Below, piece after piece: positions 9,973 through 18,363 of a stretch of 64,000 nt of DNA. A program made the position numbers and the translations under genes. The stretch is taken from contig JAJZHW010000002.1 of NCBI GenBank assembly GCA_021810805.1, positions 96,998 through 160,997 on the forward strand. Direction: 5' to 3'. The DNA comes from Nitrospirota bacterium (GTDB lineage: Bacteria; Nitrospirota; Leptospirillia; Leptospirillales; Leptospirillaceae). The first letter of the stretch is position 1. Every line of letters starts with the position of its first letter. Below the pieces are notes generated by a model. It saw only the letters and a list, made by a program, of their open reading frames with translations, had not been told where the DNA came from and did no database searches.

Positions 9973-10090
9973 AGGATTTTTTTTCGCGATAGGCAGGGTC
10001 GCCCTTCCCGGATCTCCGGGCTTGGTAGGGGAGGGGACCGAAAGAAAAGACCATCCGTCCCAGGTGACGGCAATCCAAGGAGGATCCGCG

Positions 10091-11467
10091 ATGACCGGCA
10101 AGGCACAGGAAACGCTTTCTGACTGGCAAAAGCGCTATCGTTACGTGGCGGAGTTCCCGGGGGGAAGTCCCGCCGTCACCGATCTCCCCCGCTTTGTCCG
10201 GGAGTCTCTCGGCGAGGCGATGGACGATCTTCTTTTCCATCCCGTGGCCGACATCCGCTCCGCCGCCTTCCGCCTCATCCGGGAGGCCTTTGGCCGTTCG
10301 GGAGCCCGCATGGCCTCCATCGAACCCCTCTATCGCGCCATCGGACGGGGAGAGGAGAAGGGATTCACCGTGCCGGCGATCAATGTCCGGGGGCTGACCT
10401 TCCACACCGTCCGCCGCATCTTCCGGGCCATGAAAAAGATCGACGGTGGCCCCGTGATCTTCGAGCTGGCCAAGAGCGAGATCGGCTACACCTATCAGCG
10501 GCCGATGGAGTATGCCGCCCTGGTGATGGCGGCCGCCCTGGCCGAAGGGGTGACCGGCCCGGTCTTCGTTCAGGGAGACCACTACCAGTTCAGCGCCAAG
10601 AGCTACGCCAAGGACCCCGAGTCCGAAATCCTGGGGCTCAAGAAGCTCATCCAGGAGTCGATCGATGCCGGCTACCGCAACATCGACATCGATGCCTCCA
10701 CCCTGGTGACCCTCGAACCGAGCGACCTTCGGGACCAGCAGAGGGAAAACGGCCGGATGACGGCGCTCCTGACGCACTTTATCCGTCAGATCACCCCCGA
10801 CGGCTCCCAGGAGCCGGTCTCCGTGGGGGGCGAAATCGGAGAGGTCGGAAAGGAAAACTCCACTCCAGCGGAGCTCGATGCCTTCATGGAGGTCTATCGG
10901 GAGGAGCTGGCCCGCCACGATGGTCGGGCGACGGGGATCAGCAAGATCAGCGTCCAGACGGGAACCTCTCATGGGGGAGTCCCTCTTCCCGACGGCCGCG
11001 TGGCCCCGGTGAACCTCGACTTCGCCACCCTCGAGGCCCTGGGGGAGCGGGCCCGGAGCCGCTACCACATGGGGGGAGCCGTCCAGCACGGGGCCTCGAC
11101 CCTGCCCCCGGAGCTCTTCGATCATTTCCCAAAGGTACGGACTCTCGAGATCCACCTCGCCACAGGGTTCCAGAACGCCCTCTTCGACCACCCCTCCTTC
11201 CCCTCCGCGCTGAAGAAGGAGATGGAGGCCTACATGACCCGGGAGTTTGCCGGGGAGCGCAAGTCCGGAGAGACGGAGGAGCAGTTCTTCTACAAGAACC
11301 GGAAGCGGGTCTACGGCCCCTTCAAGAAGGCCCTTCTCGATCTTCCCGCCCCCGTGCTCGACCGGATCATGGACGACCTCGAAGCGAATTTTGTCTCTCT
11401 CTTCAAAAAGCTGGGCCTTGAAAAGACCGCCCCGGTTTTGGCCCGCCATTTCGGGAAGAATCGATGA
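10091..11467 (+). CDS. Divergent class II (metal-dependent) aldolase family protein
   Basis: 458 residues, about 100 longer than common class II fructose-bisphosphate aldolases, the excess mostly at the N-terminus. The ATG has AGGAGG at 10078-10084. Class II hallmarks are kept: the GDH pair Asp163-His164, GEIGEVG, GTSHGG with His294, and VQHGAS with His333, matching the aspartate and zinc-binding histidines of the family. It probably cleaves or forms fructose-1,6-bisphosphate or a related ketose phosphate. It lies inside the glucan cluster, linking sugar-phosphate flux to glycogen. Because of the divergence, a tagatose-bisphosphate or other ketose aldolase role is possible. Confidence 0.78.
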   Translation: MTGKAQETLSDWQKRYRYVAEFPGGSPAVTDLPRFVRESLGEAMDDLLFHPVADIRSAAFRLIREAFGRSGARMASIEPLYRAIGRGEEKGFTVPAINVRGLTFHTVRRIFRAMKKIDGGPVIFELAKSEIGYTYQRPMEYAALVMAAALAEGVTGPVFVQGDHYQFSAKSYAKDPESEILGLKKLIQESIDAGYRNIDIDASTLVTLEPSDLRDQQRENGRMTALLTHFIRQITPDGSQEPVSVGGEIGEVGKENSTPAELDAFMEVYREELARHDGRATGISKISVQTGTSHGGVPLPDGRVAPVNLDFATLEALGERARSRYHMGGAVQHGASTLPPELFDHFPKVRTLEIHLATGFQNALFDHPSFPSALKKEMEAYMTREFAGERKSGETEEQFFYKNRKRVYGPFKKALLDLPAPVLDRIMDDLEANFVSLFKKLGLEKTAPVLARHFGKNR

Positions 11468-12258
11468 TCCGCACGCGCCCGGCGGCCTATACCTTTTGTC
11501 CGTGCGGAAGCGGGAAGAAGTACAAGTTCTGCTGCCGGAAATTCCCACGGAGAGGTCCCGTCTCCTTCTCCGAGGCCCACCGGCTCCTTTCGGCCCTCCC
11601 TTCTCCCCCGGTCGTCGCGAGCTTTTTGACGGAGGCCTACGAAAAAGACATGGGACTTGTCATGGCCACCGTGGTCCGGGCGGTTCCCGACGGGGGCTTT
11701 CTCGCAGTGGAGGCATTGGTGGACCGACTGCTTCTCGGGGTCAAAGACGTCAATTTTCGGATGGCGGCCTCCCCGGCCGATATCAAATGCATCCTCGCCG
11801 ACATCGAAATGATCACCTTCATGGAGGGCTACGCCGGTCGGGTGGCCAAGGAGGCCACGTTCGCTCCCGACGGGACCCTCGACCTCTCCTCGGAGGACTG
11901 GGAGAAGATCTACGAGGACAGTTCGGGAGATGTGGGAGACGTCACGATGAAAGCGATTCCCCTCGACTACGAAGAGGTGCGCGGCTTTGTTCTGGGAGCG
12001 ATCGACTTTGCTCGAAGCTACGGACAGGAGCCCCATGCGGAGTGGAAGTTCGCGAGCCCTGCCTTCGAACCGGACCGGTCCTACTCGACAAATTTCGAGT
12101 ACGGCCAAGAGGGAAAACCTCTCTATATCCAGGGTCCAAACGACGACCCTGGAAAGATTCTCGCGTCGCTTGAGAGGGCCCTGAGGGAAAAGGCCGACCC
12201 GCTCACCCCTTTCGAGGCTCCCAAATTCATCCTTAGCCTTCCCGGTTCTGCCCACTAA
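11464..12258 (+). CDS. SEC-C motif protein of unknown function
   Basis: 264 residues; its ATG overlaps the aldolase stop (ATGA), implying coupled translation. A SEC-C zinc-binding motif, CPCGSGKKYKFCC, sits at residues 12-24. Such motifs also end SecA and occur in many small proteins where they bind zinc and sometimes ribosomes. The remaining ~240 residues are acidic and mixed alpha/beta without a family I recognise. No signal peptide or membrane segment is evident. Nothing in the sequence ties it to sugar metabolism apart from its place in the operon. Confidence 0.7.
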   Translation: MIRTRPAAYTFCPCGSGKKYKFCCRKFPRRGPVSFSEAHRLLSALPSPPVVASFLTEAYEKDMGLVMATVVRAVPDGGFLAVEALVDRLLLGVKDVNFRMAASPADIKCILADIEMITFMEGYAGRVAKEATFAPDGTLDLSSEDWEKIYEDSSGDVGDVTMKAIPLDYEEVRGFVLGAIDFARSYGQEPHAEWKFASPAFEPDRSYSTNFEYGQEGKPLYIQGPNDDPGKILASLERALREKADPLTPFEAPKFILSLPGSAH

Positions 12259-12311
12259 AGCGCGACCCCTGTTGCCGCCGGCTCTTGCCTCGTGCGGAGA
12301 AAGGACACTTC

Positions 12312-13895
12312 ATGGAGACCCCCCGGGGAAATCTCGTCTTTGTGCTTCACGCCCATCTTCCCTATGTGCGCCACCCGGACCATTCGATCTTCCTCGAGGA
12401 GAACTGGTTCTTCGAAGGGCTGATCGAGACCTACCTCCCCCTTCTTGCCATGTTCGACCGCCTCGACCGGGAGGGGATCGGCTTTCGGATCACCATGACG
12501 CTGTCCCCCACGCTGGTCTCCATGCTGGAGGACCCGCTTCTCATGGGACGCTTCGAGGCCCGGCTCTCGCTTCTTCGGGAGCTGGCCGGACGGGAGACGG
12601 CCAGGACCCGGGGAGGGCCCTACGAGAAGATCGCGAGATTCTACGAGGGCCATCTGGCCTATCTCGAAGGGGTCTATCGCGAGGGGCTCGGCCGGGACAT
12701 TCTCGGAGGGTTCCGGCGCCACATGGACCGGGGAGCCCTTGAAGGGATCACCTGCGGGGCGACCCACGGCTACTTTCCCTTCCTGCAGGAGGTTCCCGGG
12801 TCGGTGGAGGCGCAGGTGCGGGTCGGGGTTTCGACCTTCCGCCGCGTCTTCGGTCGGGCCCCTCAGGGGATCTGGCTTCCCGAATGCGCCTACTACGAGG
12901 GGGTGGACCGCATCCTTCGCAAGGAAGGGATCCGCTTCTTCTTCATGGAGTCCCACGGACTCCTCTACGCCGACCCCCGACCCCCGGCGGGCGTCTATGC
13001 CCCCCTTGTCACTCCGGCGGGCGTCTGGGCCTTCGGCCGGGACCCCGACAGCTCCCGCCAGGTCTGGAGCGCGAAGGAGGGGTATCCGGGGGATCCCCTT
13101 TACCGGGACTTTTACCGGGATGTGGGCTACGACCTCGACTACGACTACGTCCGGCCCTATCTCCATACCGACGGCCCCCGGGGAATGACCGGGCTGAAAT
13201 ACCACCGGATCACGGGCGCCACCGACCAAAAGGAAATCTACGATCCGGAATTGGCCCGGGAGAGGGTGAAGGATCATGCCCGGGACTTCGTCTCCCGGCG
13301 GGAAGCCCAGGTCCGGGAGCTCTCGGGGACCCTAGGTATCGATCCCGTCATCGTCTGTCCTTACGATGCGGAGCTTTTCGGGCACTGGTGGTTCGAGGGG
13401 GTGAACTTCCTCGAGGAGGTCTACCGGGAGGTCGCCCGGCGCCGGACCCTTGCGGTCCACACTCCGGTCGAGCTTGTCAAACAGGGGATTCCGGCTTCGG
13501 GGGGAGACCCCGAGCCCTCCTCGTGGGGCGAGAACGGCTATTACGAGTTCTGGATGAACTCGACCAACGACTGGATCTACGCCCCTCTCTTCGAGGCGGC
13601 GCGAGAGATGACCCGCCTGGCCGCCCACTCGGGACGCGTGTCGGGACAGGATCGGGAGATTCTCAATCAGATGGCCCGGGAGCTTCTTCTGGCCCAGAGC
13701 TCCGACTGGCCCTTCATCATGACGACCGGGACCATGATCGACTATGCCGTCGACCGGATCAAGAACCATCTCTACCGTTTTTGGGTTTTGCGGGAGATGG
13801 TCGTGGGAGGGCGCTACCGGGAGGATGTCTTTCAGGAGATCCGGGGGAAGGACGCCCTCTTCCCCGAAATCGACTTCTCCGTCTTTCTTCCCTGA
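12312..13895 (+). CDS. GH57 1,4-alpha-glucan branching enzyme (DUF1957 type)
   Basis: 527 residues from ATG 12312, with GGAGAAAGGA upstream; an earlier in-frame TTG has no better site. Five GH57 motifs are visible: HAHLPYVRHP, a GATHGYFP region, WLPECAYYEG with Glu191, YDAELFGHWW with Asp352, and SSDWPF. Glu191 and Asp352 match the catalytic Glu183 and Asp354 of the Thermococcus TK1436 branching enzyme. It creates alpha-1,6 branches in glycogen and would replace GH13 GlgB, which is not seen here. The gene ends 31 bases from the convergent decapeptide-repeat gene. Confidence 0.9.
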   Translation: METPRGNLVFVLHAHLPYVRHPDHSIFLEENWFFEGLIETYLPLLAMFDRLDREGIGFRITMTLSPTLVSMLEDPLLMGRFEARLSLLRELAGRETARTRGGPYEKIARFYEGHLAYLEGVYREGLGRDILGGFRRHMDRGALEGITCGATHGYFPFLQEVPGSVEAQVRVGVSTFRRVFGRAPQGIWLPECAYYEGVDRILRKEGIRFFFMESHGLLYADPRPPAGVYAPLVTPAGVWAFGRDPDSSRQVWSAKEGYPGDPLYRDFYRDVGYDLDYDYVRPYLHTDGPRGMTGLKYHRITGATDQKEIYDPELARERVKDHARDFVSRREAQVRELSGTLGIDPVIVCPYDAELFGHWWFEGVNFLEEVYREVARRRTLAVHTPVELVKQGIPASGGDPEPSSWGENGYYEFWMNSTNDWIYAPLFEAAREMTRLAAHSGRVSGQDREILNQMARELLLAQSSDWPFIMTTGTMIDYAVDRIKNHLYRFWVLREMVVGGRYREDVFQEIRGKDALFPEIDFSVFLP

Positions 13896-13926
13896 TATCC
13901 CCGGTTCTGGCCGGAGTCCACAGAGC

Positions 13927-14298
13927 TCAGGGCTTTCGTTCGGCCATGAAGCTCTTGAAGCGCTCGAGCTCGTCAAGGGAGGCCCGGAAGCTGTCGAGCT
14001 CTCCCATGAAGGGTCGAAGACGTTCGACCTCGGCGATCACCCCTGAAAACCGCTCCATCTCCGCCATGAGGGATTTCATCCGGTCCTGCTCGGAGAGGAA
14101 GAAGGTCCGGAACCGGTCCATCTCGGCCAGCAGAAGCTTGAATTTGTCGAGCTCGGCCATGAAGCTCCGGAATCGTTCGATCTCCACCTTGAGCCCCCGG
14201 AAGCTGTCGAGCCCGAGAAGGGAGGGACGAAGGGATTCGACCTCTCCCATGAAGGAAGAGAATCGGTCGAGGGAGTTGGGGTTCTTTCCTGCATCCAT
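13927..14298 (-). CDS. Small protein built of eleven ten-residue tandem repeats
   Basis: 123 residues on the minus strand; ATG with AAGGAG six bases upstream. Residues 10-120 are eleven tandem repeats of ten residues (unit six has eleven) with pattern [LIVM]-[DE]-x-[FL]-[RK]-x-x-[ML]-x-E, e.g. LDRFSSFMGE, IERFRSFMAE, LERFKSFMAE. It is highly charged, Cys-free and predicted fully helical. Ten-residue periodicity differs from the heptad and hendecad of common coiled coils. No family is recognised. It lies between two glycogen enzymes on the opposite strand, so a granule-associated or scaffolding role is a guess. A frame on the opposite strand here has no motif. Confidence 0.72.
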   Translation of the reverse strand: MDAGKNPNSLDRFSSFMGEVESLRPSLLGLDSFRGLKVEIERFRSFMAELDKFKLLLAEMDRFRTFFLSEQDRMKSLMAEMERFSGVIAEVERLRPFMGELDSFRASLDELERFKSFMAERKP

Positions 14299-14340
14299 TT
14301 TTTTCTCCTTGTCAATCGATACTTTTGATTGTCTGTCGAA

Positions 14341-14375
14341 AAACTCCTTACATCAAATTATCTTGTAAGGAGTTT
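14341..14375 (-). promoter_or_regulatory. Perfect 12-bp inverted repeat upstream of the decapeptide-repeat gene
   Basis: Arms AAACTCCTTACA (14341-14352) and TGTAAGGAGTTT (14364-14375) pair perfectly around an 11-base AT-rich loop. It lies 43 bases upstream of the minus-strand ATG at 14298 and 205 bases before the plus-strand glucoamylase ATG. No T-run follows on either strand, so it is not a simple terminator. In the minus-strand transcript the CTCCTT arm could also pair with that gene's own AAGGAG. It could be an operator or an RNA switch. Confidence 0.6.
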
Positions 14376-14398
14376 CAAAAATAAAAATCATCGGATTC

Positions 14399-14404
14399 AT
14401 TATA
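14399..14404 (-). promoter_or_regulatory. Candidate -10 box for the decapeptide-repeat gene
   Basis: The minus strand reads GTGTATAATG here, giving a perfect TATAAT about 100 bases upstream of the ATG at 14298. No good -35 is seen at 16-18 bases spacing; CCGACA is at about 20. Transcription from here would place the 14341-14375 hairpin in the 5' leader. Confidence 0.35.
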
Positions 14405-14579
14405 CACCTTTTTTCCGATTTGTGTGTCGGGATCCCTCGGGACGAAACGGGGAGCCTTTGTCGGCAACGGCAGTGTCTCGAATCTCTCAAGGACCTCTTT
14501 CCGAAAGCGAGCCAATGATGCACGATGCCGAATATCCTGCCTGTCAGGGGGCGGGATCAATCCCACGGGAGCCCCTTCG

Positions 14580-16925
14580 ATGAAGGCCCCCGAAGCCCGG
14601 GGAACCCGGGCGGTCTGGAGTCCGGCCGCCAAGGAGATGGTGGGAGGATCCCTGGGACCTTCCCGCCTCTGGTTCACCCTCTCCCAGGGAATCATCTCCG
14701 AGGTCTACTCTCCCCGGGTCGACATTCCCGGCGTCAAGGATCTGGGATTCATCGTGGCCGACGACCGGGGATTCTGGGTGGAGCTCAAGGGGGCAAAAAA
14801 CGTCCAGGTCGAGGCGGCCGGGGAGGGGATCCCGGCGGTGACGATCCGCCACACTCATGACCGCTTCCTCTTCACCTGTCGGGTGGTGGCCGCCCCCGCC
14901 CGGGACGTCCTTCTCGTCGAGTACCGTCTCGTCTCCGCCGATCCCCTTCGGGTCTATCCCCTCCTCTCCGCCCGGCTCGGGGGAGAGGCCTTCGGCAATG
15001 TGGCCCGTGTTCTCTCCTGGCACGGGAGACAGTTTTTGACGGCCTCCCAGGGCCCCTTTTCCCTCTCCCTGGGAGGGATGGGGTCCGGGGGCAAGGAGCT
15101 CTTTACGCGACTCTCCTGCGGCGAGACGGAGGAGAGCGACGGATGGCAGGATTTTGCCCGCCACGGGCGAATGGTCTGGAGCTGGGATTCGGCCGGTCCG
15201 GGGCAGGTGGCCCTGACGGGAGAAGGGGGGCCCTCGGGGACGCTGGCCCTGGCCTTTGCCGCAAGCCCCGAGGCCGCCTCGACTCTCTCTCTTTCCGCCT
15301 TGGCGGAGGGCTTCGAGAGCCAATGGGAGGAGCAGGTGGCCCTGTGGAAGGAGTGGCAGGAGAGCCTTCATCTTCCCCCGCGGATGACGGCACTCCAGAG
15401 GAAGGTCTACCGGACCTCGGCCATGGTGCTGAAGGTCCACGAGGACAAGACCTTTCCCGGAGCTCTCATCGCCAGCCTCTCCATCCCCTGGGGCGAGGCC
15501 TCCGACAGCCGGGGAGGCTACCATCTCGTCTGGAGCCGGGATCTCTCCGAGAGCGCCGGGGCGGCGCTGGCCATGGGCGACCGCGATCTGGGCCGGAGGA
15601 TCCTGGCCTATCTCCTGGCCACCCAGCAGGAGGACGGCCACTGGCTTCAGAACCAGTGGCTGGGGGGCAAGCCCTACTGGCAGGGGCTCCAGCTCGACGA
15701 GGCCGCCTTTCCCGTCCTGTTGGCCGCCTGGCTGGCGCGGGAGGGGTCCCTGGATCTTGAGGGGGTTCGGCCCATGATCGTGCGGGCGCTCTCGTTCATC
15801 ATCCGGGAGGGGCCGGTGACGGGCCAGGACCGATGGGAGGAGGATCCGGGGATCAACCTCTTCACCCTGGCGGTGGCGATATCCGCGCTGGTGGACGGAT
15901 CGGCTCTCCTCGATGCCGAGGAAAGGGAGGCCGCCCTGTGGGTGGCCGACACCTGGAATGCCAGCCTCGAGCGGTGGTGCTGGTCGGGGGAGACCGACCT
16001 TGCCAGACGGATCGGGGTCTCGGGCTACTATCTCCGGGCCGTTCCGGAGGCGATTCTGGAGGATCTGGCCGCCAAGGGGCTGCATCTACTCATCAAGAAC
16101 CGCTGCCACGATCCGGGGCTTCCCGCCTGCGACCAGATCAGCACCGATTTTTTTCAGCTGGTCCGGTTCGGGCTAAGGTCGCCCGAGGATCCCTTCATTC
16201 GGGAGTCCCGCAAGGCCGTCGACCGTCTCCTCCGGGCCGAGACGCCCGCCGGGACCGCCTGGTACCGCTACAACGGAGACGGCTATGGGGAGCACGAGGA
16301 CGGAGCCCCGTTCGACGGGACCGGCCGCGGACGTCCCTGGCCTCTTTTGGCCGGAGAGCGGGGCCATGTGGCGGTGGTGGCGGGAGAGAGCGCCCGGGGG
16401 TATCTCCGGGACATGGCGACGATGGCGAGCCCTCTGGGGCTTCTTCCGGAGCAGGTGTGGGACGCCCCGCCCCTTCCGGAGCGAGGCCTCTATCCCGGGG
16501 CCCCCACGGGATCGGCCATGCCCCTGGTCTGGGCCCACGCCGAGTTCATCAAGCTGGCCCACAGCGAATGGAAAAAAAAGCCCGTGGACCGTCCGGAGGC
16601 CACCTGGACCCGCTATGGAGGGGTTCGCCCGGAGGTCGGCTGGCGGCTCTGGCGCCACCGCCACAAGGTCCGGACTCTGGAAGAAGGGCGGGAGTTGCGA
16701 TTTCTCTGGTCGAGACGGGCCATGGTCCATTGGGGGGTCGACGGCTGGAAGGATCCCCGAAATACAGAGTCGAGTCCTCTGGGAATGGGGTTCTGGGGGG
16801 TCGCCCTCCCCGTTCGGGAGCTCTCCCGGGGGCAGGCAATCGTCTTCACCTTCTACTGGATCGACGAGGACCGCTGGGAGGGGGAGGATTACCGGGTGGA
16901 GGTTGTGGGGAACGAAGAAAACTAA
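14580..16925 (+). CDS. GH15 family glucoamylase/glucodextranase-like enzyme
   Basis: 781 residues from ATG 14580, with GGGAG about 8 bases upstream; the frame is open further 5' but without recognisable protein. The N-terminal ~270 residues are the beta-sandwich domain of bacterial glucoamylases (WFTLSQGIISEVYSPR). The (alpha/alpha)6 GH15 barrel follows, with GGYHLVWSRDLSE, the QNQWLGG/YWQGLQLDE substrate-binding region, and RYNGDGYGEHEDG then GRGRPWPLL. It releases glucose from the non-reducing ends of alpha-glucans. No signal peptide is obvious, so it may act on internal glycogen. It closes the alpha-glucan cluster. Confidence 0.9.
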   Translation: MKAPEARGTRAVWSPAAKEMVGGSLGPSRLWFTLSQGIISEVYSPRVDIPGVKDLGFIVADDRGFWVELKGAKNVQVEAAGEGIPAVTIRHTHDRFLFTCRVVAAPARDVLLVEYRLVSADPLRVYPLLSARLGGEAFGNVARVLSWHGRQFLTASQGPFSLSLGGMGSGGKELFTRLSCGETEESDGWQDFARHGRMVWSWDSAGPGQVALTGEGGPSGTLALAFAASPEAASTLSLSALAEGFESQWEEQVALWKEWQESLHLPPRMTALQRKVYRTSAMVLKVHEDKTFPGALIASLSIPWGEASDSRGGYHLVWSRDLSESAGAALAMGDRDLGRRILAYLLATQQEDGHWLQNQWLGGKPYWQGLQLDEAAFPVLLAAWLAREGSLDLEGVRPMIVRALSFIIREGPVTGQDRWEEDPGINLFTLAVAISALVDGSALLDAEEREAALWVADTWNASLERWCWSGETDLARRIGVSGYYLRAVPEAILEDLAAKGLHLLIKNRCHDPGLPACDQISTDFFQLVRFGLRSPEDPFIRESRKAVDRLLRAETPAGTAWYRYNGDGYGEHEDGAPFDGTGRGRPWPLLAGERGHVAVVAGESARGYLRDMATMASPLGLLPEQVWDAPPLPERGLYPGAPTGSAMPLVWAHAEFIKLAHSEWKKKPVDRPEATWTRYGGVRPEVGWRLWRHRHKVRTLEEGRELRFLWSRRAMVHWGVDGWKDPRNTESSPLGMGFWGVALPVRELSRGQAIVFTFYWIDEDRWEGEDYRVEVVGNEEN

Positions 16926-17156
16926 TTTTGGCCATAAGAAAATCTGTCTTTCCCCCTCCCGATTGTCTTGAAACAAACGCCGTTCGTGTGATACGCTCCC
17001 TATCAATTCTCGGTTCCGACCGGCGCCTTTTCCAAAAAAAACAGACTGGGGTCCTTCTTGAGATGGATGTCATCCGGTTGTGAGAATCTTTCGGCGGGAG
17101 GAGACTCGGGCTTGGGGATGAGCTTCCCTGTTCGGGCATATGCGTGGAGAGTTTCC

Positions 17157-17186
17157 TTGTAAGAAATGGCCGGAGACTCTTAAAAA
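17157..17186 (+). promoter_or_regulatory. Candidate promoter of the RND efflux genes
   Basis: TTGTAA at 17157-17162 is followed after 18 bases by TAAAAA (17181-17186). The match to sigma-70 boxes is moderate. Its position just upstream of the palindromes would let a bound repressor block transcription initiation or elongation. Confidence 0.35.
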
Positions 17187-17192
17187 ATTTTC

Positions 17193-17247
17193 TTTCATAG
17201 GGTATGAAAGCTTTCATGGAGAATGAAACGTTTCATAGGCTATGAAA
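17193..17247 (+). promoter_or_regulatory. Three tandem 17-bp palindromic operators
   Basis: TTTCATAGGGTATGAAA (17193-17209), TTTCATGGAGAATGAAA (17212-17228) and TTTCATAGGCTATGAAA (17231-17247) share TTTCAT/ATGAAA arms and a five-base centre. Centres are exactly 19 bases apart. A half-like TTCTGAAA follows at 17250. The layout resembles cooperative binding by a dimeric repressor such as TetR or MarR family proteins, but no regulator gene is in the window. Confidence 0.7.
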
Positions 17248-17264
17248 GCTTCTGAAAGCAGGCT

Positions 17265-18362
17265 GTGGGACCAAATCTAACGCGTCGCAAAAAACTTATC
17301 GGTCTTCTGGGACTTCTCGCTGTCCTCCTGATGTCCTTTTTTCTTTTTCGACATCTCTCCGGAAAAGAATCGAGCGCCGTTTCTCCCGAAATGGCCTCTT
17401 CGCCCCCGGCTCCTGCCGCATTCAACCCCACCCGCTTTCGCACCGGCCACGTCAAATATCGCCATTTCGAGCTCTGGACGACCATTCCGGGTGTCATTCA
17501 TGGCTTCCGCAAGACGGTGGTCTACGGCCATGTTCCCGGTTACCTGAAGTTTTTGAATGTGGACAAGGGCGACTGGGTCACCCGGGGTCAGGTTCTGGGC
17601 TACATCTACGATCCGGAGCTTTATCAGAGCTGGCAGAAGGCCCTGGCCGAGGCGGCCATCGCCCACATCACCTTCCTGCGCAAGCTCCACGTCTGGGAAG
17701 GGGACCATCGGGTGATTTCCCTCCAGCGCGTCCAGATGGCCGAAGCCCGCTGGAAGGAACGGGAAGCCCGGGCAGGATATTATCGTTCTTTGGTCCGCTA
17801 CAAGACGATCGTGGCGCCTTTCACCGGAGTTGTCACCCACCGTTATGTCGACCCCTGGAACCTCGTCTCCACGGGGACGGGGGGGACCACTCCCGCCCTT
17901 CCCATCGTCAAGATCGAGGACATCGACACGATGCGTCTTTACGTGGGGGTTCCCGAACACTTCGTGCGCTTTGTGGTCCGCGGGATTCCGGCCGAGCTCT
18001 CCGCCCAGGGGCTTCCCGGGAAGATTTTCAAGGCCCGTGTCACCCGCTATGCCTTTCGCCTCGACCCCGAGACGCGGACGATGCGTACCGAGATCGACGT
18101 CGCCAACCCCGATCACCTTCTCATGCCCGGGATGTACGTCAAGGCCCGGATCCGTCTCCATGTCTATCCCCATGTTCTCTCCGTCCACCACATGGCGGTG
18201 ATCGAGGAGCGCCACGGAAATTTCATCTACGTTCTCGAACATGGGCTCAAGAAAAAGCGGCCCATCGTGGTGGGCTATCGAAACGGAGACTACACCGAGA
18301 TACTCCAAGGTCTTGACGGATCGGAGACCGTTCTCGTCAAGCTCCACAAGACCGTATTCTAG
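17265..18362 (+). CDS. RND efflux periplasmic adaptor (membrane fusion protein) 1
   Basis: 365 residues from a GTG start; the site upstream is weak (GCAGG). An N-terminal hydrophobic anchor (about residues 12-29) follows a basic stretch. The adaptor core is clear: a lipoyl half (HVPGYLKFLNVDKGDWVTRG), a helical hairpin, the second lipoyl half (YKTIVAPFTGVVTHRYVD), and beta-barrel domains with RTMRTEIDVANPD. It would link the inner-membrane RND pump to TolC. It is clearly paralogous to the adaptor at 22793-24028. The three palindromic operators end 17 bases before the start. Confidence 0.88.
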   Translation: MGPNLTRRKKLIGLLGLLAVLLMSFFLFRHLSGKESSAVSPEMASSPPAPAAFNPTRFRTGHVKYRHFELWTTIPGVIHGFRKTVVYGHVPGYLKFLNVDKGDWVTRGQVLGYIYDPELYQSWQKALAEAAIAHITFLRKLHVWEGDHRVISLQRVQMAEARWKEREARAGYYRSLVRYKTIVAPFTGVVTHRYVDPWNLVSTGTGGTTPALPIVKIEDIDTMRLYVGVPEHFVRFVVRGIPAELSAQGLPGKIFKARVTRYAFRLDPETRTMRTEIDVANPDHLLMPGMYVKARIRLHVYPHVLSVHHMAVIEERHGNFIYVLEHGLKKKRPIVVGYRNGDYTEILQGLDGSETVLVKLHKTVF

Positions 18363-18363
18363 A

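Larger units (their letters stand above)
16926..17264. other. Regulatory intergenic region before the efflux genes
   Basis: About 340 bases with no gene. The 5' two thirds are featureless apart from A/T tracts near 17030-17042. The 3' third holds a promoter-like pair (17157-17186) and three tandem palindromes (17193-17247), listed separately, ending 17 bases before the MFP start. The short open frames on both strands show no domain or ribosome binding site. Confidence 0.6.

Noticed and set aside
12884-14368. Plus-strand frame of 494 codons across the branching enzyme 3' end and the repeat gene
   Set aside because: Off-frame to the GH57 motifs and arginine/serine-rich beyond them, typical of a shadow.
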